64,000 bases of DNA, from the NCBI RefSeq assembly GCF_907164915.1, contig NC_061864.1, positions 10,485,889 through 10,549,888 of the forward strand, read 5' to 3'. Below, piece after piece: positions 45,451 through 59,496 of this stretch. This stretch comes from Impatiens glandulifera (taxonomy: Eukaryota > Streptophyta > Magnoliopsida > Ericales > Balsaminaceae). How positions within the stretch are numbered: the stretch's first letter is position 1; each line of letters opens with the position of its first letter. The position numbers and the translations under genes are program-made. The notes below the pieces were generated by a model, which had not been told where the DNA came from, did not search any database, and saw nothing but the letters and a program-made list of their open reading frames with translations.

Positions 45451-48400
45451 ATAGTTGAATTCTTTTTTCTTCCTTTTAATTTATATTTATAATTTATTAT
45501 AATAACATATTTTTTATTAATAAATAATATGATTATTATTAATTATTACTATTTTCATTAATACTATTATTATACATTCTAAGTTAAATTATTAATATTA
45601 ATACTATTATCTTTTTATATATTATTATTATTATAAAAGTTAATAATTAAGACAATAATATATTTTTAAAAATTAGTATCTATTTATATATATATATACA
45701 ATTAATTTATCTATTTAAACAAATTATAACATGAAAATATATATTACAATTAACTATATATATTAATTAATTATTGAAAATATAATAATTAATAATATTA
45801 AATAATAATTAATTAAAAAAAAAAACAAGTTTATTTAATCACTTTAACTAAATTAAAAAAAAATGTCATTTTAATTTTAAACTAGTGTCTTTATACCTTA
45901 AACCAAACACAAAATTATACACATATAATTAATACCAAAATATTTATAATTTATGAGTATTTATTATATTTTTCTTTATAACGTGAAATATTATTTATAA
46001 AACTAACTAAATGTTTAAAATAAAAGCAAATAAACAGTAAAAAAACAAAAACAGTGGTTTTCTTCTATATTGAGTATAAAAATGAGTTATAACTAACTAA
46101 ATATTTAAAATAAAAGCAAATAAACAGTAAAAAAACAAAAACAGTGGCTTTCTTCTATATTGAGTATAAAAATGAGTTATAACTAACTAAATATTTAAAA
46201 TAAAAGCAAATAAACAGTAAAAAAACAAAAACAGTGATTTTCTTCTATATTGAGTATAAAATTGAGTTATAACTAACTAAATGTTTAAAATAAAAACAAA
46301 TAAACAGTAAAAAAAACAAAAACAGTGGTTTTTTTCTATATTGAGTATAAAAATGAGTTATAACATTACACACAATGATTCAGCCCACTGCCCACTTTCA
46401 CATCTTTGTCCCAACTATTCTTAAAAGGCTACATACTAATATGAGTATTCAATGTATATTTTGAGCATAGAAAAAAAATAATAATAATTCAATGCTACGG
46501 ATAGATAATTTTAATAATTAAAAAGCTATAAATATTACAAAATCAAAGTCCAGTCATAACTCATATCTACTAATGTACTTGAGATTTCAAATAACTTTAT
46601 TATATATAGTACTACTATAGCTATCATTGAATAACAAAATTCAGCATGTGCTCACAAAAAAAAAAGTGCCTAAAATTTTGGATTAGAGATATTTAAGCTC
46701 ATCATTATTTTATTTGATTCTCATTAAAAAAAATATATATCTAATTTTAAAGGGTTTATGATAGTGAGAATAATTTCAAGTAAAAAAAGACAGCATAACC
46801 TTCAACTTCCTGTAAGTAAATTAAGTGTATTGAAAGTTATTTCCAATTTAGGAAAAAATATACATATATAATTGTTTGTTTTTGAAAAAAAAATGTATTA
46901 ATACCTTCAACATATCTTAATTGGTCTATTTGATATATACTTTAATCACTTTCCATTGATTTTGTGATTAACCACTTAAAAAGAAAGTAAAGATGGAACA
47001 TTTAATACCTTTATCTCGTTTTTATTGATTGTGACAAGGTAACAAACATTATAGTTCTTTAAAGATCTGTTTGGAATAATTTATGACTTAAGAATTCTTG
47101 TTTTGTGGGAGTCCCTTAATTAAAATCACTTTTGTTAATATTAAAATAAAATAAAGTACCTTTTTAACAACAATAGTATTTTATGCATATATTGTAGAAA
47201 TTAAATAATACACCTTAATTAGTTTAAAAGACAACAAGTTTGTATTAAATGACTAATTAGTAATTACCACTTGATAGTGGAGATCATAATTAAATTTACA
47301 GCTGCAGGCGCGGTAAATCTGTAAAATTTGGGGGAGGAGGGCAGTCCACCGACAGAAACTGTTAATTTTAATATTATTATTTTATTAATTTATTTATTTA
47401 AATATAACAACAACCAACCAACAAACAAACCTACTAGAGTCCACATTATTGATTAGCGTAGGGCACACATACATTATAATTCAATACAGCTCACCGCCAG
47501 AACATAACGGCTAAGTAATTTTGACTTGTCCCAATTAGTCTCAAATTGAATTGAATTCGTGCAAATACTAGTAATTTTAATCTCTTTTATTTTTTATTTT
47601 TATTTTTACATTGAGATTGAATGAATTGTCACATCAATACCAAACATACCATAAAGTAGTCACAAACAACCAAACAATTAAAGCTGGTTTGAAAACATTG
47701 AATCTCCCACGTTCATTGTCCCCCCTTGTCACAAATTTATTCTTAGATAAAAAACATATTTTCAAATAGATCTAGCTAATCATGTAATCCAATTATTTAA
47801 ACTGCAAGCTTCCATGTATATATATTAAAGTTTTATTTATCAATAATATCATTATTTGTTTCATCATGTCTAAATGTCTCTCATTTTATAATATTTCATT
47901 AATTGTTTAAAAATATATATCAAATCTTAAACACCCATTAATTAAAGATGCTGATTGATTGAACCACATCTAATTGATTCATACTTGGATAATAACAATA
48001 ATAATTTTCTTTGTCAATTTCTTCTCAAATGACTATTTGGCTATTCTTACAAAATAATTATCATTTTCAATAGGAAATATGTTTGGGTGTCAAATGTTTT
48101 ATTAATTTAATATAATCTGAACTTTTTTTATTTGTTTGTTTTATGTTCACATTTATTGTAACCATGATCTTATATATAAAAAATTAAAAAAATATTGATG
48201 GCTTATCTTGAAAATGTTAACCCAATCCCTACAAACATGTCCTCAAATTTCAATCTAAGCAGTATTTAATGAAGTCACTTTTTGTTTTCTTTGGCATACT
48301 CTATAAAACTAAAGTTTTTAATCCTAATTTTACACATATATATTGACTTAAATAATAAGCAAACGACCCATATTATAATTATAATAATGAAATGGAGAAA

Positions 48401-48597
48401 AAAAATAGTCACCAAATATATGTCATATATATATATATATATATATATCCATGTCAATATTATTAACATACATTTAATGATAATAATAATAATAATAAAA
48501 GTGAAATGGACTCATCTTGTTATTTGAACTTATAATACAATGAAAAAGCTTAATAATTTCTTAAGCCAAAAATAAAAACAAATTTTACTTAATAAAT
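45451..48597. other. AT-rich spacer downstream of the PME gene
   Basis: It contains the 90-bp tandem repeat at 46001-46361 and an (AT)n run at 48425-48448. Around 47290-47540 and 47690-47730 the text is less AT-rich but holds no protein-like frame. Nothing else was recognised. Confidence 0.4.
46001..46361. repeat. 90-bp tandem repeat, four copies
   Basis: Units start at 46001, 46091, 46181 and 46271 with AACTAACTAAAT and end GAGTATAAAAATGAGTTAT. There are only a few substitutions between units and one inserted A in the last. No spacer variation is seen, so this is a local minisatellite, not a CRISPR-like array. Confidence 0.97.
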
Positions 48598-51576
48598 TTA
48601 TAGAGACAAGCCAGCTAAGAATGCTACGCCCGTGGATGGAAGCCACGACGAGCCATATATAAACTGCGCTACCGTAAACTTCCCTGCATCCTCCGTCGAG
48701 TTAATTACATGATAACCCGGCCATTTAACTCTTCCTCCCAATCCCGCCCCCGGTCCAGTATTCATATATTCTCCATAATACAATGTGTCAAGTGCAAATG
48801 TTGTGTTCCATTCCAACCACCCTCTAGGATGGACCAAACTTCCAAGGTAGGATTGCATGTACACGGTTCGCGAGTAAAGCTTCCACGGCCGACCTAAATA
48901 AGTGTCGAAACTAACGTTGGAGGCCTGTAGGTCCCCAGCCGCTTGGATTTTACAAGCGTGGATCGAGATCCCAGTGTTCTGATTCGGGTCCTTTCGGTTT
49001 TGGGCCGTGATGGTGTTCTTTTGAAACGGCATGGGCTTGCGGGCGTACAAGCTACAGTTTTGAAACACTACTGCCGCGTTTCCGAATATGAAATCTACTG
49101 TTCCGTAAACGTCACATTCGCGGAAGAATTGTCGGTTGGAGTGGACATAGAGGGTGTCTTGATATCCGATGATACTGCTCCGGTAGATGACGGAGTGGTC
49201 AGCGCCTATACGAAGGGCTACAGCTTGGTGCTTGGCAGGTCCAGCCCAGTTCTCGAATGTGATGTCTCTAGCTATAAATCCGGCTCCGGTTGCAGCTGAT
49301 GATAGAAATGCAAGATAATTATTATGAAAAGTATATTTATTATAAGGCATTTCTAAATTAATGATTATTGATGGTTCCATATGATAAACTACAAAAGTAA
49401 TTATAATTATTGAAAAAGTGAAAAAACAAATGAGAGTAATTATAATGAACTTTATAATGTAAAAATCGCATTGATTAAATAAAGATGTAAATGTCCTCAT
49501 CAAAGATGCTGCTTGAGGACAAGGACAATAAAGTAATGTTTCCTTGAACAGAGATAGTCTAGGCCAGTTTGGTTTCCTTTCTCTTAAAGCCTTCCTTCTT
49601 AAGTTTGAGTTGGGCTTATTTAAAAAATATTAAAATATATATTTTTTTATCCATTAAACTATTTTAAAAAATAACATATTTTTTTATAACTCATAACTAA
49701 TAATGTATTTAAAAATAATTCAAAAGACTATCAAATCATGAACAAAGAGCTTGTTTGTTGGGATTATTTTTCAAAAAATATTATTTTATATAAAACACCC
49801 AGATCACAAATAACAAATTATTTGAAAAAAAACTATTGGTTATGAAAAAACACCAAACCAAACAAGACATTAAGTTTGGGTGATGGCTTACATCCCATCA
49901 ATTACTGGGGCACGTGGTAAGTGAGCTAAAGCAATATGACCACTTATTTCCCTTCCCGCGTGGACCCATTCTCTCGAAATTACTATCTTTTTTTTTCTTA
50001 TATTTATTAGATTGATCAAATCCATAATCATAAGATTATATTTAATTATTCAATAATAAATCATGAACATAAAAAATAAGCCATAATTAGACTTCACTTA
50101 CCGAAAGATGCGGTATGAAATGTGGTCATGTTATTAAACACACTCATTCCACCTGAAATTACCGTCTTGCCCTTCCCATCACCAATAAACATCAAGTTAG
50201 TCTTCTTTCTTCCTACCTTCAAGTTATTTTCCTCGTACCTAAATGTCATATCACATATATATTACTTAGGTGTTATTTTCATCAAATTAAACTTACTTAA
50301 TCGAAACTTTGAAAAAATAATATTTTATATAAAGAAGATTAAAGATTCGGATTTAATAAAGCGGTGGGGAAAAAAGGAACCACCAATGCAAAAGCTTTCT
50401 TTTCCCTTAACTCTTAAGAATAACAAAAAGGCTACACCTTTTGTCACGTGACACATCCAATCCAACAAAACGATGCCGTTTGATAATAATATTTTTATAT
50501 TCATCTCTCCAATCACAATTAATTATTTAACTAATCAGTCAGTAATCAATTAATTATAATTAATTATTTAAGCAGTCAGTAATCAATTAATTAAAAATAA
50601 ATAGATGAAAGGAAACTTACTTTCCGGCCTTGACGTAAATAATTGTACGGCGATTACTGTATTCAGGCGATCTCTTAATCGCCTCCGATATCGTCTTCAC
50701 CGTGCCATTCCCGTCCTGAGACACGACAATGTCCACCTGCATAGCCGTTATCGGCACATCCAACAATCTCCTGTCTCTCCGGCTAACCCACGTCGGAAAT
50801 CGCCGACCGCTATTCGTCGACGACGACGACGACATCAGCCGCCTCCTGTTCTGTATCGGAATGCCGGAGAAATCATCGCCGCCAGTCGCGGCCGCATAGA
50901 TCGCGAGACAATTCGACACCAACTCCGACAAATCCGTAAGTCTCTGCACCACCTGATCCTTCACCGACCCCTTAACTTCGGAAAGCCCATCCGCACACGT
51001 GTCCTGATTCGTGAGTGCCGAGCTCAGCCACGTCATAACGTCCTGTGTGGACCCCGCAGCTTGCTGTTCGCCGGTGACGGATAAGAGTGACTTGGAGAGG
51101 TGATAAACGGCGTCGTCTAAGAGTTCAAGGCAATCGTCGTAAGCGGCTCTTTCGTGTTGGTCCATGTGGAGGTTTCCGACCTCGGATGTGACGTAGAGTG
51201 CGCGGCCGAATCGCTGGAGGGTCATGTTGACGGAGATGTGGACGAGATCTTGCTCGGAGGCGGAAACGGCGCCGGGGAAATCTAAGAGGGAGTTGATACA
51301 GAGAGTTGGGAAGCGAGTTTTGCTGCAGGTGGTTGTGATGGCTAGAGTTGGTTTTAGGCGCGGTTGATTTGAGGAATGGGTTGATGATTTTGGTCGGAGG
51401 GTTAGTACGAGGGCGGCGGAGACTGCCGACGCTATAATGAGAGTGACGGAGAGGAGTAGGAATATCTTGAGCCTACTTCGTTTGGCGGTGGATGTTGAGG
51501 TGGCGGGGTAATTATCTTCTTCTTCGTTGGGAAGACCTGATCTGGGCTCGGCGGATCCGAGCCTCCCGTAACCCAT
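48598..51576 (-). CDS. type I pectin methylesterase with N-terminal inhibitor (PMEI) domain
   Basis: It removes methyl esters from homogalacturonan in the cell wall. Three exons on the minus strand: 51576-50621, 50238-50102 and 49295-48598 (phases 2 and 1; GT/AG); 596 aa. Residues 36-58 form a signal anchor in a basic N-terminus. The PMEI pro-region (about 75-230) has the conserved cysteines C84, C93, C149 and C194. Basic processing motifs RRRLM (244-248) and RDRRLL (267-272) mark the usual subtilase cleavage sites. The catalytic domain follows: KYEENNLKVGRKKTNLMFIG in exon 2; GAGFIARDITFENWAG, GYQDTLY, GTVDFIFGNAAVVFQNC (catalytic Asp) and YLGRPWKLYSRTVYMQSY (substrate-binding Arg/Trp) in exon 3. 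The end YGSSWLPSTGVAFLAGL is family-typical, so the protein is full length. The frame running upstream of 49295 is intron. The leader contains a CT (GA on +) microsatellite at 51690-51713. Confidence 0.97.
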
Positions 51577-51830
51577 TGTTGTTCTTGTGACTGACTGGAT
51601 TGCTGGTCTGGCTTAGTGAGAGAGTGAGAAAGAGATGGGCACGTTGCAAAATTGAAAGCGAGAGAGAGAGATTAATCAGGAGAGATTGGAGAGAGAGAGA
51701 GAGAGAGAGAGAGGCAGTAGTTATATTATACGCGGGAGAGAGGATTAGAATTAGTATTAGTAGTTGTTTGTAGAAGAGGAGAGACGAAGACAGGATTCAT
51801 GTGAGAGACCATGAGTATATACGTGTCATT
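51577..51830 (-). promoter_or_regulatory. PME leader and core promoter with (GA)n/(CT)n tract
   Basis: On the coding strand the leader carries a perfect (CT) run of about 12 units (51690-51713) plus further CT blocks at 51655-51672. A TATA-like TATAATATAA lies at about 51721-51731. Such CT tracts are common in plant 5' leaders. Confidence 0.5.
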
Positions 51831-52334
51831 TGTTAATTCGTCAATTATTCATCCTCATCTTTTTCTTTTCTTTCTTTTATCTGCTTTAACATATGTAATA
51901 TGGTAAGTCTAACGGTTGTTTTGTTTCACTGACAATTTAGGAAATTATTATGGTTAAGGTTGATAAATTATAATTGGAAAACATATGAACATGTAAGGTA
52001 TGTAAAGGGTAAGAACAGTTCAGTTCATTAAGTGATTTTTTTTAATATATATATTATCTCAATCTTAGATCTCCGGTTTTGGATCTAAATGTGTGGACCT
52101 GAATTTGAATGTCTGGTGTCAACCTTCTCTCCATAGTTCTTGAATATTAATGCCTCTATATTTAGTCCTTAACATTATAGTAGGGTAGATTATCTTATGA
52201 GTTGGGTACCTATGTTAATTAACAAAATAAAATATAATATTTCTGTTTTTATATAAATATATCTTCATATTTATTATAATGTCTAAATAAAACTATAATT
52301 TTTATATTTTAATAAATCATTTTAATTATGCTTA

Positions 52335-52370
<36 letters not shown>

Positions 52371-54356
52371 TCATTTATATGGTTATTTAATGCGTTTTAA
52401 ATGAAAACTGAATCATTCATTTATAGTTTTAGAAATCGTTATTAATATTTGAGTTACTTTAGTGGTAAAAAAGAAAAAGTTTTTCAAACTTTATTTATAC
52501 TTAGTAAGGTTTTTTAAAAAAAAAAATCTTTAAAGAATAGTTAATGATCTTTGAGTGCTTTAATTTTCCTTTATTTTGTTATTTGTTAAATTACTTTAAC
52601 ATTTTATTAAATCTTGAAAAAACTCATATGAAAAGAGTTCTAACTGTAAACTAATTTTGTGAATTAAAAAAAAAAAAATTGTATTTGAATTGGGAAAAAA
52701 GAAATTGGGGGTCAGTAGTCAGTGTCAAACAGAGGATTAATGAGCTGGCTAGCAAATTAGTTGAAGAATACACAAGAATGGAGGAAATTGTCTTTTATTT
52801 GTTTCTTTTCTTTTCTTTTTAACTCATCATCTTTCACTTTCCCTAACGTCACCACCACGTACGTACATCATACATGCCCACTTGGTTTCACACTATTTTT
52901 TTCTACGTTTTTAATACACCACTACTCATGTAATCATTAATATTAATAACGACCATATTATATATCTTCAAATCAATTAAATATATCTATCTATCGTTTT
53001 CATTCATGTTTATAAATGAAAATTGAATATAACATTTCAACAAAAACAACCAAACACGCACTTAGGAGCTTCCTTTTTTAGTCATCTTAATTAGCGTTGT
53101 TACTAAGCATGCACTACTCAATATATAATAAATACTATCTATATATGGTAATATCCATTCAAATTAGGGTGATTATATTATTAATAAAGTTATCTTTTAG
53201 ATAGATTAAGGTTTGTTTTTGAGATGAGTCAGTAATTATGCAATTGAGCAAATGTTATCTATTTTACACTAGTAAACTTCCTTGTTAAGTCTTCCATGAT
53301 CAGGGATGACATGTACATAATAATTTATTGATCTCCATCATTTTTATAAATTCTTCTTGTTTTGTTTGATCTTGGGTTATTTGAAAAAATATTGATTATA
53401 ATTAATTGATCAATGATATTTCCAAAATTAATTTGTTAATAACTAATCTTTTAAATAGATTTTGCAATGATACTCTCATGAAATTTTCCATCTTATAATA
53501 TTTAATATTTTCAATAGAATTTTGTTCGAGTTTTATATCTTTTTAATTTGTAATGAAAAAAATAATTAACCATGTTTAATTTGGTTATTATTTCAAAAAG
53601 GATTTTAGAAAAATTAAAACAGTTCCAGAGTTCTTAGACCACAAGATCCACAACTATGAAAAGTTCATTTTGAAACTATAAAAAACCATTATTTATATTA
53701 ATTTATGTTGGCATATATATTGGATGCTCTAATGCCTAAAAAGGAGTGGAAAATATGGCAGAAAATGTTTGTGGTGGGTACCTGAAGGGGACCTAATAGA
53801 TTGAAACCCACTAATTGGCCCAATGATAGGATAAATAATTATTGGGAAAGTATATATATAATTAAGAAAGGGGTTCAAGATAACTCTTCAATATTATGCT
53901 AAACTAATTTAGCCATTCAATTAAGGAATAGAATCATACAGTCCATAATGCGTTCATTTGGACCGAATATATATATATTTTCACTAGTTGACAAATGCAC
54001 CTCAAAACTTAATTCAATGGTAGCATTAATGTGCAATTTCAGTAGTTTCTACAAATTCAATTAAATAGTGAGGAAAATATTAATTTATAACCAAAAATTT
54101 GACTATTATGCCCAACCTTACATGCCCATTTTGTTTTGATCGGCAGTCCTTATATTTAATTTAGAGCTAAAACATCGGTTTATGAATTTGAGTGGGTGGT
54201 TTACAAATCTGATTTTCGCTAATCGAACTGAGTCACAGATAAATGTGGGAAATAAAAGAATCTAGGAGACAACATTTTTGAGAGCTTACTGAGTTTATTT
54301 TCTAAATTTGATACATTTTGTTGGTCTTCCTACCAAAGACGTCGAACTATTAAAAT

Positions 54357-54404
<48 letters not shown>

Positions 54405-56568
54405 TTTTGATCTAAAAATAAAACAAATCTAGCCTATTGCACAATGCAAATAATTTGAACCTTTTTTTTTTGTGACTAATTGTCAATTCCACCTTGAACA
54501 ATTCAATTAACAAAATTGGTAGTTGATTTATTATTGCTTCATCGAAAAATATAAACTTTGTTTCATTTACCGGCTGTCCATGCGAATGCGATCACGAACA
54601 CAAAGACTATCAAGAAACATAAAAACAAAATGACATTACATTTTCAACTCACGAATTAGAAACAAAACAGTTCAATACTCAAAAATAGAATGGTAAGATT
54701 AAACATCTCATATCAATCTCAATTCTCAGCTAAAACCTTAAATTCACTGACTGACTGATATAAGAAACTTTTTATAATTGATGCAAGTTGTTGTCTATCT
54801 CTACTTAATGACCTCCAATACGATTTCCTATGTGTTGCCCCAATTGAGAAACATCTTGTCCATATCTGATCAACATACATCTTCATCAGCTCGATCTAGT
54901 GTAAATGTCTTCTTCTGTTAGTGATGGAACCCTTCATGAGATTTTCATTGTGACATTAATAATATTAATTATGATTTCATGAATACAATAACTTTTCAAC
55001 ATACACTTTTTTTAAAATGAGGGCACCACCATATTTTTCAGATAGACTACACGTATATATATATATATATATAGAAGCTTGCAACATAGTAGGTCGATCT
55101 AAGAGTAAGACATGCCATATATATATTATATTAATTAATAATTAGATTAAATCCATTTGGACAACAAGAGATCGATGGATTGATGGAGATAGATGAAAAA
55201 CGTGTGGACCTAGCTATTAGAAGGTTAGGAAGAAACCAAAACATGAGTCAGCTGCATGCGCCATGACATGTCACATGAGGAACAAATTAAGTCCTTAATA
55301 AATAAATCACATGCAATGCGACGAGACTATATATATATATATATATGATCATAATCTCTTCGATCGATCACCGTCCGACCCCCATCACATGCTTTGTTTC
55401 TCACTTTGTCCCCCTCCTCCATAATTAATTCTTTTCTCACCTCAATTTTATTGGTTTCTATTCTAAAATTATTATAAATTAAGTCGTCATCAACCATATA
55501 TTTCAACCAAAAATTCTTCTTCTCCTTCTAATAATAATAATAAAAAACCAAATAGGACCACCTCTCCAGTACAGTCACCTAATAAATAAATAAATAATTA
55601 ACTAAATCATAATATATTCTTTAACATAATATTTAATTAATTAACTTAATTTATAAGAAACAAATATTATATTTCTAAGAGATCGTTGAGGAATGAGTTA
55701 TTTGGGTTCTATGTGGGTTTTACCCTACATATATTAATATTCATAATTAATAATAATTTATTTAAATGAAATAATTTAATTTATATTAAAATGAAATTTA
55801 AATATAATAAATAAATATAAAAAAACTACACATTTAATATTAACTTTTATTAATTTAGAAATAAAAATTTAAATGGACACTAATTTAAATGAGATATATT
55901 TATAAATTAATTAATATTTTTTATTTAAATATATTTAATTTTATTTTCTAGTATATATACTTATTTATTTATTTTAATATTAAAATTTTTAAATGTTATA
56001 TTAAATAATATGAAGGTATGTTATAGTTGTATTTATATTGTGTTTTAATTTTTATTTAATTTAAATAATACAAATTTTTATAAATAAAATAATTTCATAA
56101 TTTAATTTATATTAAATTACAATTTTAAATGTAATAAAATAAATATTATATATATATTAATATTAAGTTTTATTAATAAACAAAATCTTATTAATTATTT
56201 ATTTTTATTTAATATAATTAATATAATTTTCTTAAATGAAATAATTTCTTAATTTAATTTATAGGAAAATAAATTTTATATTATAATAAAATAAATATTA
56301 GATGTATATTAATATTATTTTTTAATAATATAAAATAAAATATTTAAGTAGAGAGTAATTTTAGTATTTTAATTATTAAAATAATTGATTAATTTAGTGG
56401 TGTGATGGTTGAGTTTTTAAATAAAAACTGAATTTTGTCTTGGAGATACGAGTATCTCCAACAGTACTGGAAACGCATATCTAACCGAACTGCAAAACCA
56501 AACCCAAAATGAGATTTCTCATTTTCCCTCTTAAAAAAACGCAAATATGCGTTGCTACTGTTCACAAA

Positions 56569-56613
<45 letters not shown>

Positions 56614-57385
56614 TTACATTATAGCCCTTTAACTTTTACTTAATTAATTTTATATATTAAACTTACTTATATAATTCATTTATATTTTAATTTATTTATA
56701 TTTTAATTTGTTTATATGTTTTATTTATTTATGTTTTATTTATTTATATTTTATTTTTATCTTATGTTTTATATTAAGTTTATTTATATAATTATTAATT
56801 TAATTTATATAATATTTTTTATATAACATAAATTTATAATATAATTAAAAAAATAATAATAATATTAAAAAAAAATTAATTTAATATATATATATATATA
56901 TTATATATATTATTTTAATAATTTTTTTTAATAAATTTATATTTAAGTTTAAAATATTTGGATGATATTATAATATTGTGGTGTAATTTATAAGTTTGTA
57001 AAAGATATTGGTGATATTAAAAAGTTATAAAAGTTGAGGTAAGAAAGAATATTATAAGAATATTCTTTTGGGTTTGAGAATGAGTTTTTCGGTTGGAGTA
57101 AAATTACTGTTTAATGTGACATTTACACCAAAATGAGTTTGAAAATGAATTTTTCGGTTGGAGATGATCTTAATAACCACATTCTTTCAAATACCTTGAA
57201 TATTTATGTGCAAATAATAATGATTATTATTATTATATTATGTTACATGTTAATAGGGTTAGGGTTAATTAGTTACGGCTTACTTAAAAAAATATTTTTT
57301 ATTTTCTTTTATTAATAAGAGAGTTTGGCCTTGTTAGCTTATTTGACTCTTGTAATCTTGTTTTGTTTTAGTGTCCTACCAGACA
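51831..57385. other. long AT-rich spacer with (AT)n microsatellites
   Basis: No gene recognised in about 5.5 kb. (AT)n runs lie at about 52338-52368, 54361-54401 (the longest, about 20 units), 55049-55071, 55327-55346 and 56572-56605. A ~100-bp AT-poor patch with GCATGCGCCATGACATGTC lies at 55245-55275. The 60-codon frame at 57133 is low-complexity. Traces of the Tourist-like family occur near 56340-56440. Confidence 0.4.
54361..54401. repeat. (TA)n microsatellite
   Basis: An uninterrupted TA dinucleotide run of about 20 units, the longest in the window. Confidence 0.99.
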
Positions 57386-57389
57386 GACA

Positions 57390-57935
57390 TGGTGTTAATC
57401 GGTTAAACGGTTTCGGTTAAGTCCGGTTTTATATCTTATTTTATAAACTGGTTAACCGATTAGTTCGTGAATCAATAATTCAAAATTTGAAATTTATTAT
57501 TAAACTTATTAAATGATTTTTTTTTCAAAATCCTTGTTTGTGCCGTACTTTTATGTTATTCTCCATTTTTTTTTATGAATATTATAATATATTATATTAT
57601 TTTTATAATATAAATGTATTATATTATTCTAACAATATAATATATTTCAAAATATCCATTTTTAAACTAATAGTTATCGAATAAAATTTCTATTTTAAAT
57701 AATTTTATACAAATTATAATTTAAAAAAAGAAAGAAAAATTAATATATATATATATATATTATTAAATATTATTTATAATATTTACAAAAATAACTAATA
57801 TAAATATATATGATTAAATTATTATCGGTTTATCGGTTAAACCGTTGAAAATATAATTAACCGAAAACCGAACTATTTAACCGGTAAAAAACTGGTTAAC
57901 CGGAACCGTTAGAACCGATTAACCAATCAACCATT
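57390..57935. mobile_element. possible hAT-like element with GGTTAACCGG-rich arms
   Basis: The left arm (GTTAATCGGTTAAACGG) is mirrored near the right by text that in reverse reads GGTTAATCGGTTCTAACGG. Both arms are full of CCGGTTAACC-type words, as in 10164-11383, around an AT-rich core. No target duplication could be defined. Confidence 0.4.
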
Positions 57936-58822
57936 AAAATAAAATCGGTAAGTTATTGATTCAGTTGGGTTATCGGTTTTTCGGGTTTTTTTTTTCAGCC
58001 ATAAAGACATATACCATAAATGATTATGCATATTTTGATTCCTAAATTTAATATTGTTATTCTCTTTTTTTTTTTTAAGTTGCTGATATCTCATCTTTCT
58101 ATTTGATTTCCTAACTAATCTCCATATTTCTGCCATAGTTGTAACATAATAATTCAATCATTGTCAATGAATTGAAAAAACAAGAAACATGATTTTAGAA
58201 CATTTTGGATCAAATACAAAAAGGTGCGTTATCTCGAACAAGCAATTAACCTTAACCCATGCGCATTTACTTATAAATGTTCTTTAGCTTGTTTGGAAAA
58301 GAATAATATCCTAAACTATATACATTTTAAAAGTATGTTTTTTGAATTTTGATGTTAACAATAATAATATTTATCATAATCTTGTGAATCAACATTGTAA
58401 AATCATGAACATATATAACCAAAAAAAACATAGTTCTCCTACTAGTATCCAAATATATATGCAATTCGTTTCATCAAACATGCATATCCATATCATATAT
58501 GATACATGTTTTTAATTTTGGGCTCTGGAAAATGCTATTCAGCCCAATAGATTTTACTCTTCCAAGACACTCTAAAGTTGTTCAAAATTTAAAAGAGGTA
58601 TTTCTGGGCTTTCCTTAATTAGTTTACTAATTTGCCTCTATATATGTTCAGGGTTTGACTGCAATTTCACAAATTGCATTTGACTTTTTTTATTATTCTT
58701 TTCATAATTTTGTTTTTTTGGAATTGTATAAAGTTAGTCTGATCTGTGTCATGGTGTCATGCATGAAGGAAGGGATCTTGATGGATGGACGATAGATGCA
58801 TAAGAAAATGTACATTAGAATT
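57936..58822. other. spacer
   Basis: AT-rich text with no gene recognised. The 76-codon minus-strand frame at 57927-58157 is low-complexity Lys/Asn-rich. Confidence 0.35.
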
Positions 58823-59150
58823 AGACGTTGTAGAATGTGTTGTGAAGAGGTGGAGACAACACCTTACACACTTTTGCATTGTAAAGGAGTTACTGCATTT
58901 TGAGTCTACTTTGAAATATGATTGACATTAAATGAGTGATGCCTAAGTCAATCGTCAATTGTTGGAATGTTTAGACAGAAATCGCGAGCTCGATCGAATT
59001 GAGTCGATGAGTTTTCATCATGATTATTTTTTGGTGGACTATTTGACTTTAAAAGATCCGTAGGACGTTCAGTGATTGCAATCGAACGATGCGTCTACTC
59101 TACAACGCTATTATTATGACGATTTGGGAGATCTTTTTCTGAAAAACGGG
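58823..59150 (+). pseudogene. LINE retrotransposon fragment (zf-RVT tail), broken
   Basis: The frame from 58823 reads CRMCCEEVETTPYTLLHC, matching the C-x2-C...LHC zinc-finger motif found after reverse transcriptase in plant LINEs. After a frame change, 58960 onward reads CWNV, then IIFWWTI, then IRRTFSD, then LLYNAIIMTIWE, again typical of that tail. At least one frameshift and several stops interrupt it. No upstream reverse transcriptase was found. This is a dead relic. Confidence 0.6.
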
Positions 59151-59240
59151 TGGAGTCGGTCGGTGTAATCTTTGATTTTCTTAAAGATCTCCGAACTCGT
59201 TAAAAATTAATTTTATGTTATGTTTATTCGTAGGTGAACA

Positions 59241-59330
59241 TTTTTTTGCTTATGTTTCCATTGTTGCTCCCTAATTGTTAATCTCGTTATGTTTCCATTG
59301 TTGCTCCCTAATTGTTAATCTCTTTAAATC
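59241..59330. repeat. 43-bp tandem duplication
   Basis: TTATGTTTCCATTGTTGCTC followed by CCTAATTGTTAATCTC occurs twice in a row (starts about 59249 and 59288), near the end of the GH18 gene. Confidence 0.9.
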
Positions 59331-59496
59331 ATGCAATAATTCTAATGGTTGGGATACCCACATGCATATAACCGATCGATAAAAGAGAAATTCAGATACT
59401 TTTACATAATAATTAAGATGTGAAACCCTTCTTCTTCTTCAACTTTTTTTACATATATTTAACCAAACCAAAGACCAGCGAGAGAAAGTGTAATTA

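Noticed and set aside
46001..46361. Regular repeats as a CRISPR-like array
   Set aside because: The units are contiguous 90-bp copies without unique spacers, in a plant nuclear genome.
48943..49299. 118-codon plus-strand frame
   Set aside because: Antisense shadow of PME exon 3.
49296..49503. Upstream extension of PME exon 3 to an ATG at 49503
   Set aside because: Low-complexity Ile/Thr/Phe text is intron; the acceptor at 49295 joins exon 2 in frame with the family sequence AATGAGF.
50605..51084. 159-codon plus-strand frame
   Set aside because: Antisense shadow of PME exon 1; Arg-rich due to GC-rich coding sequence on the other strand.
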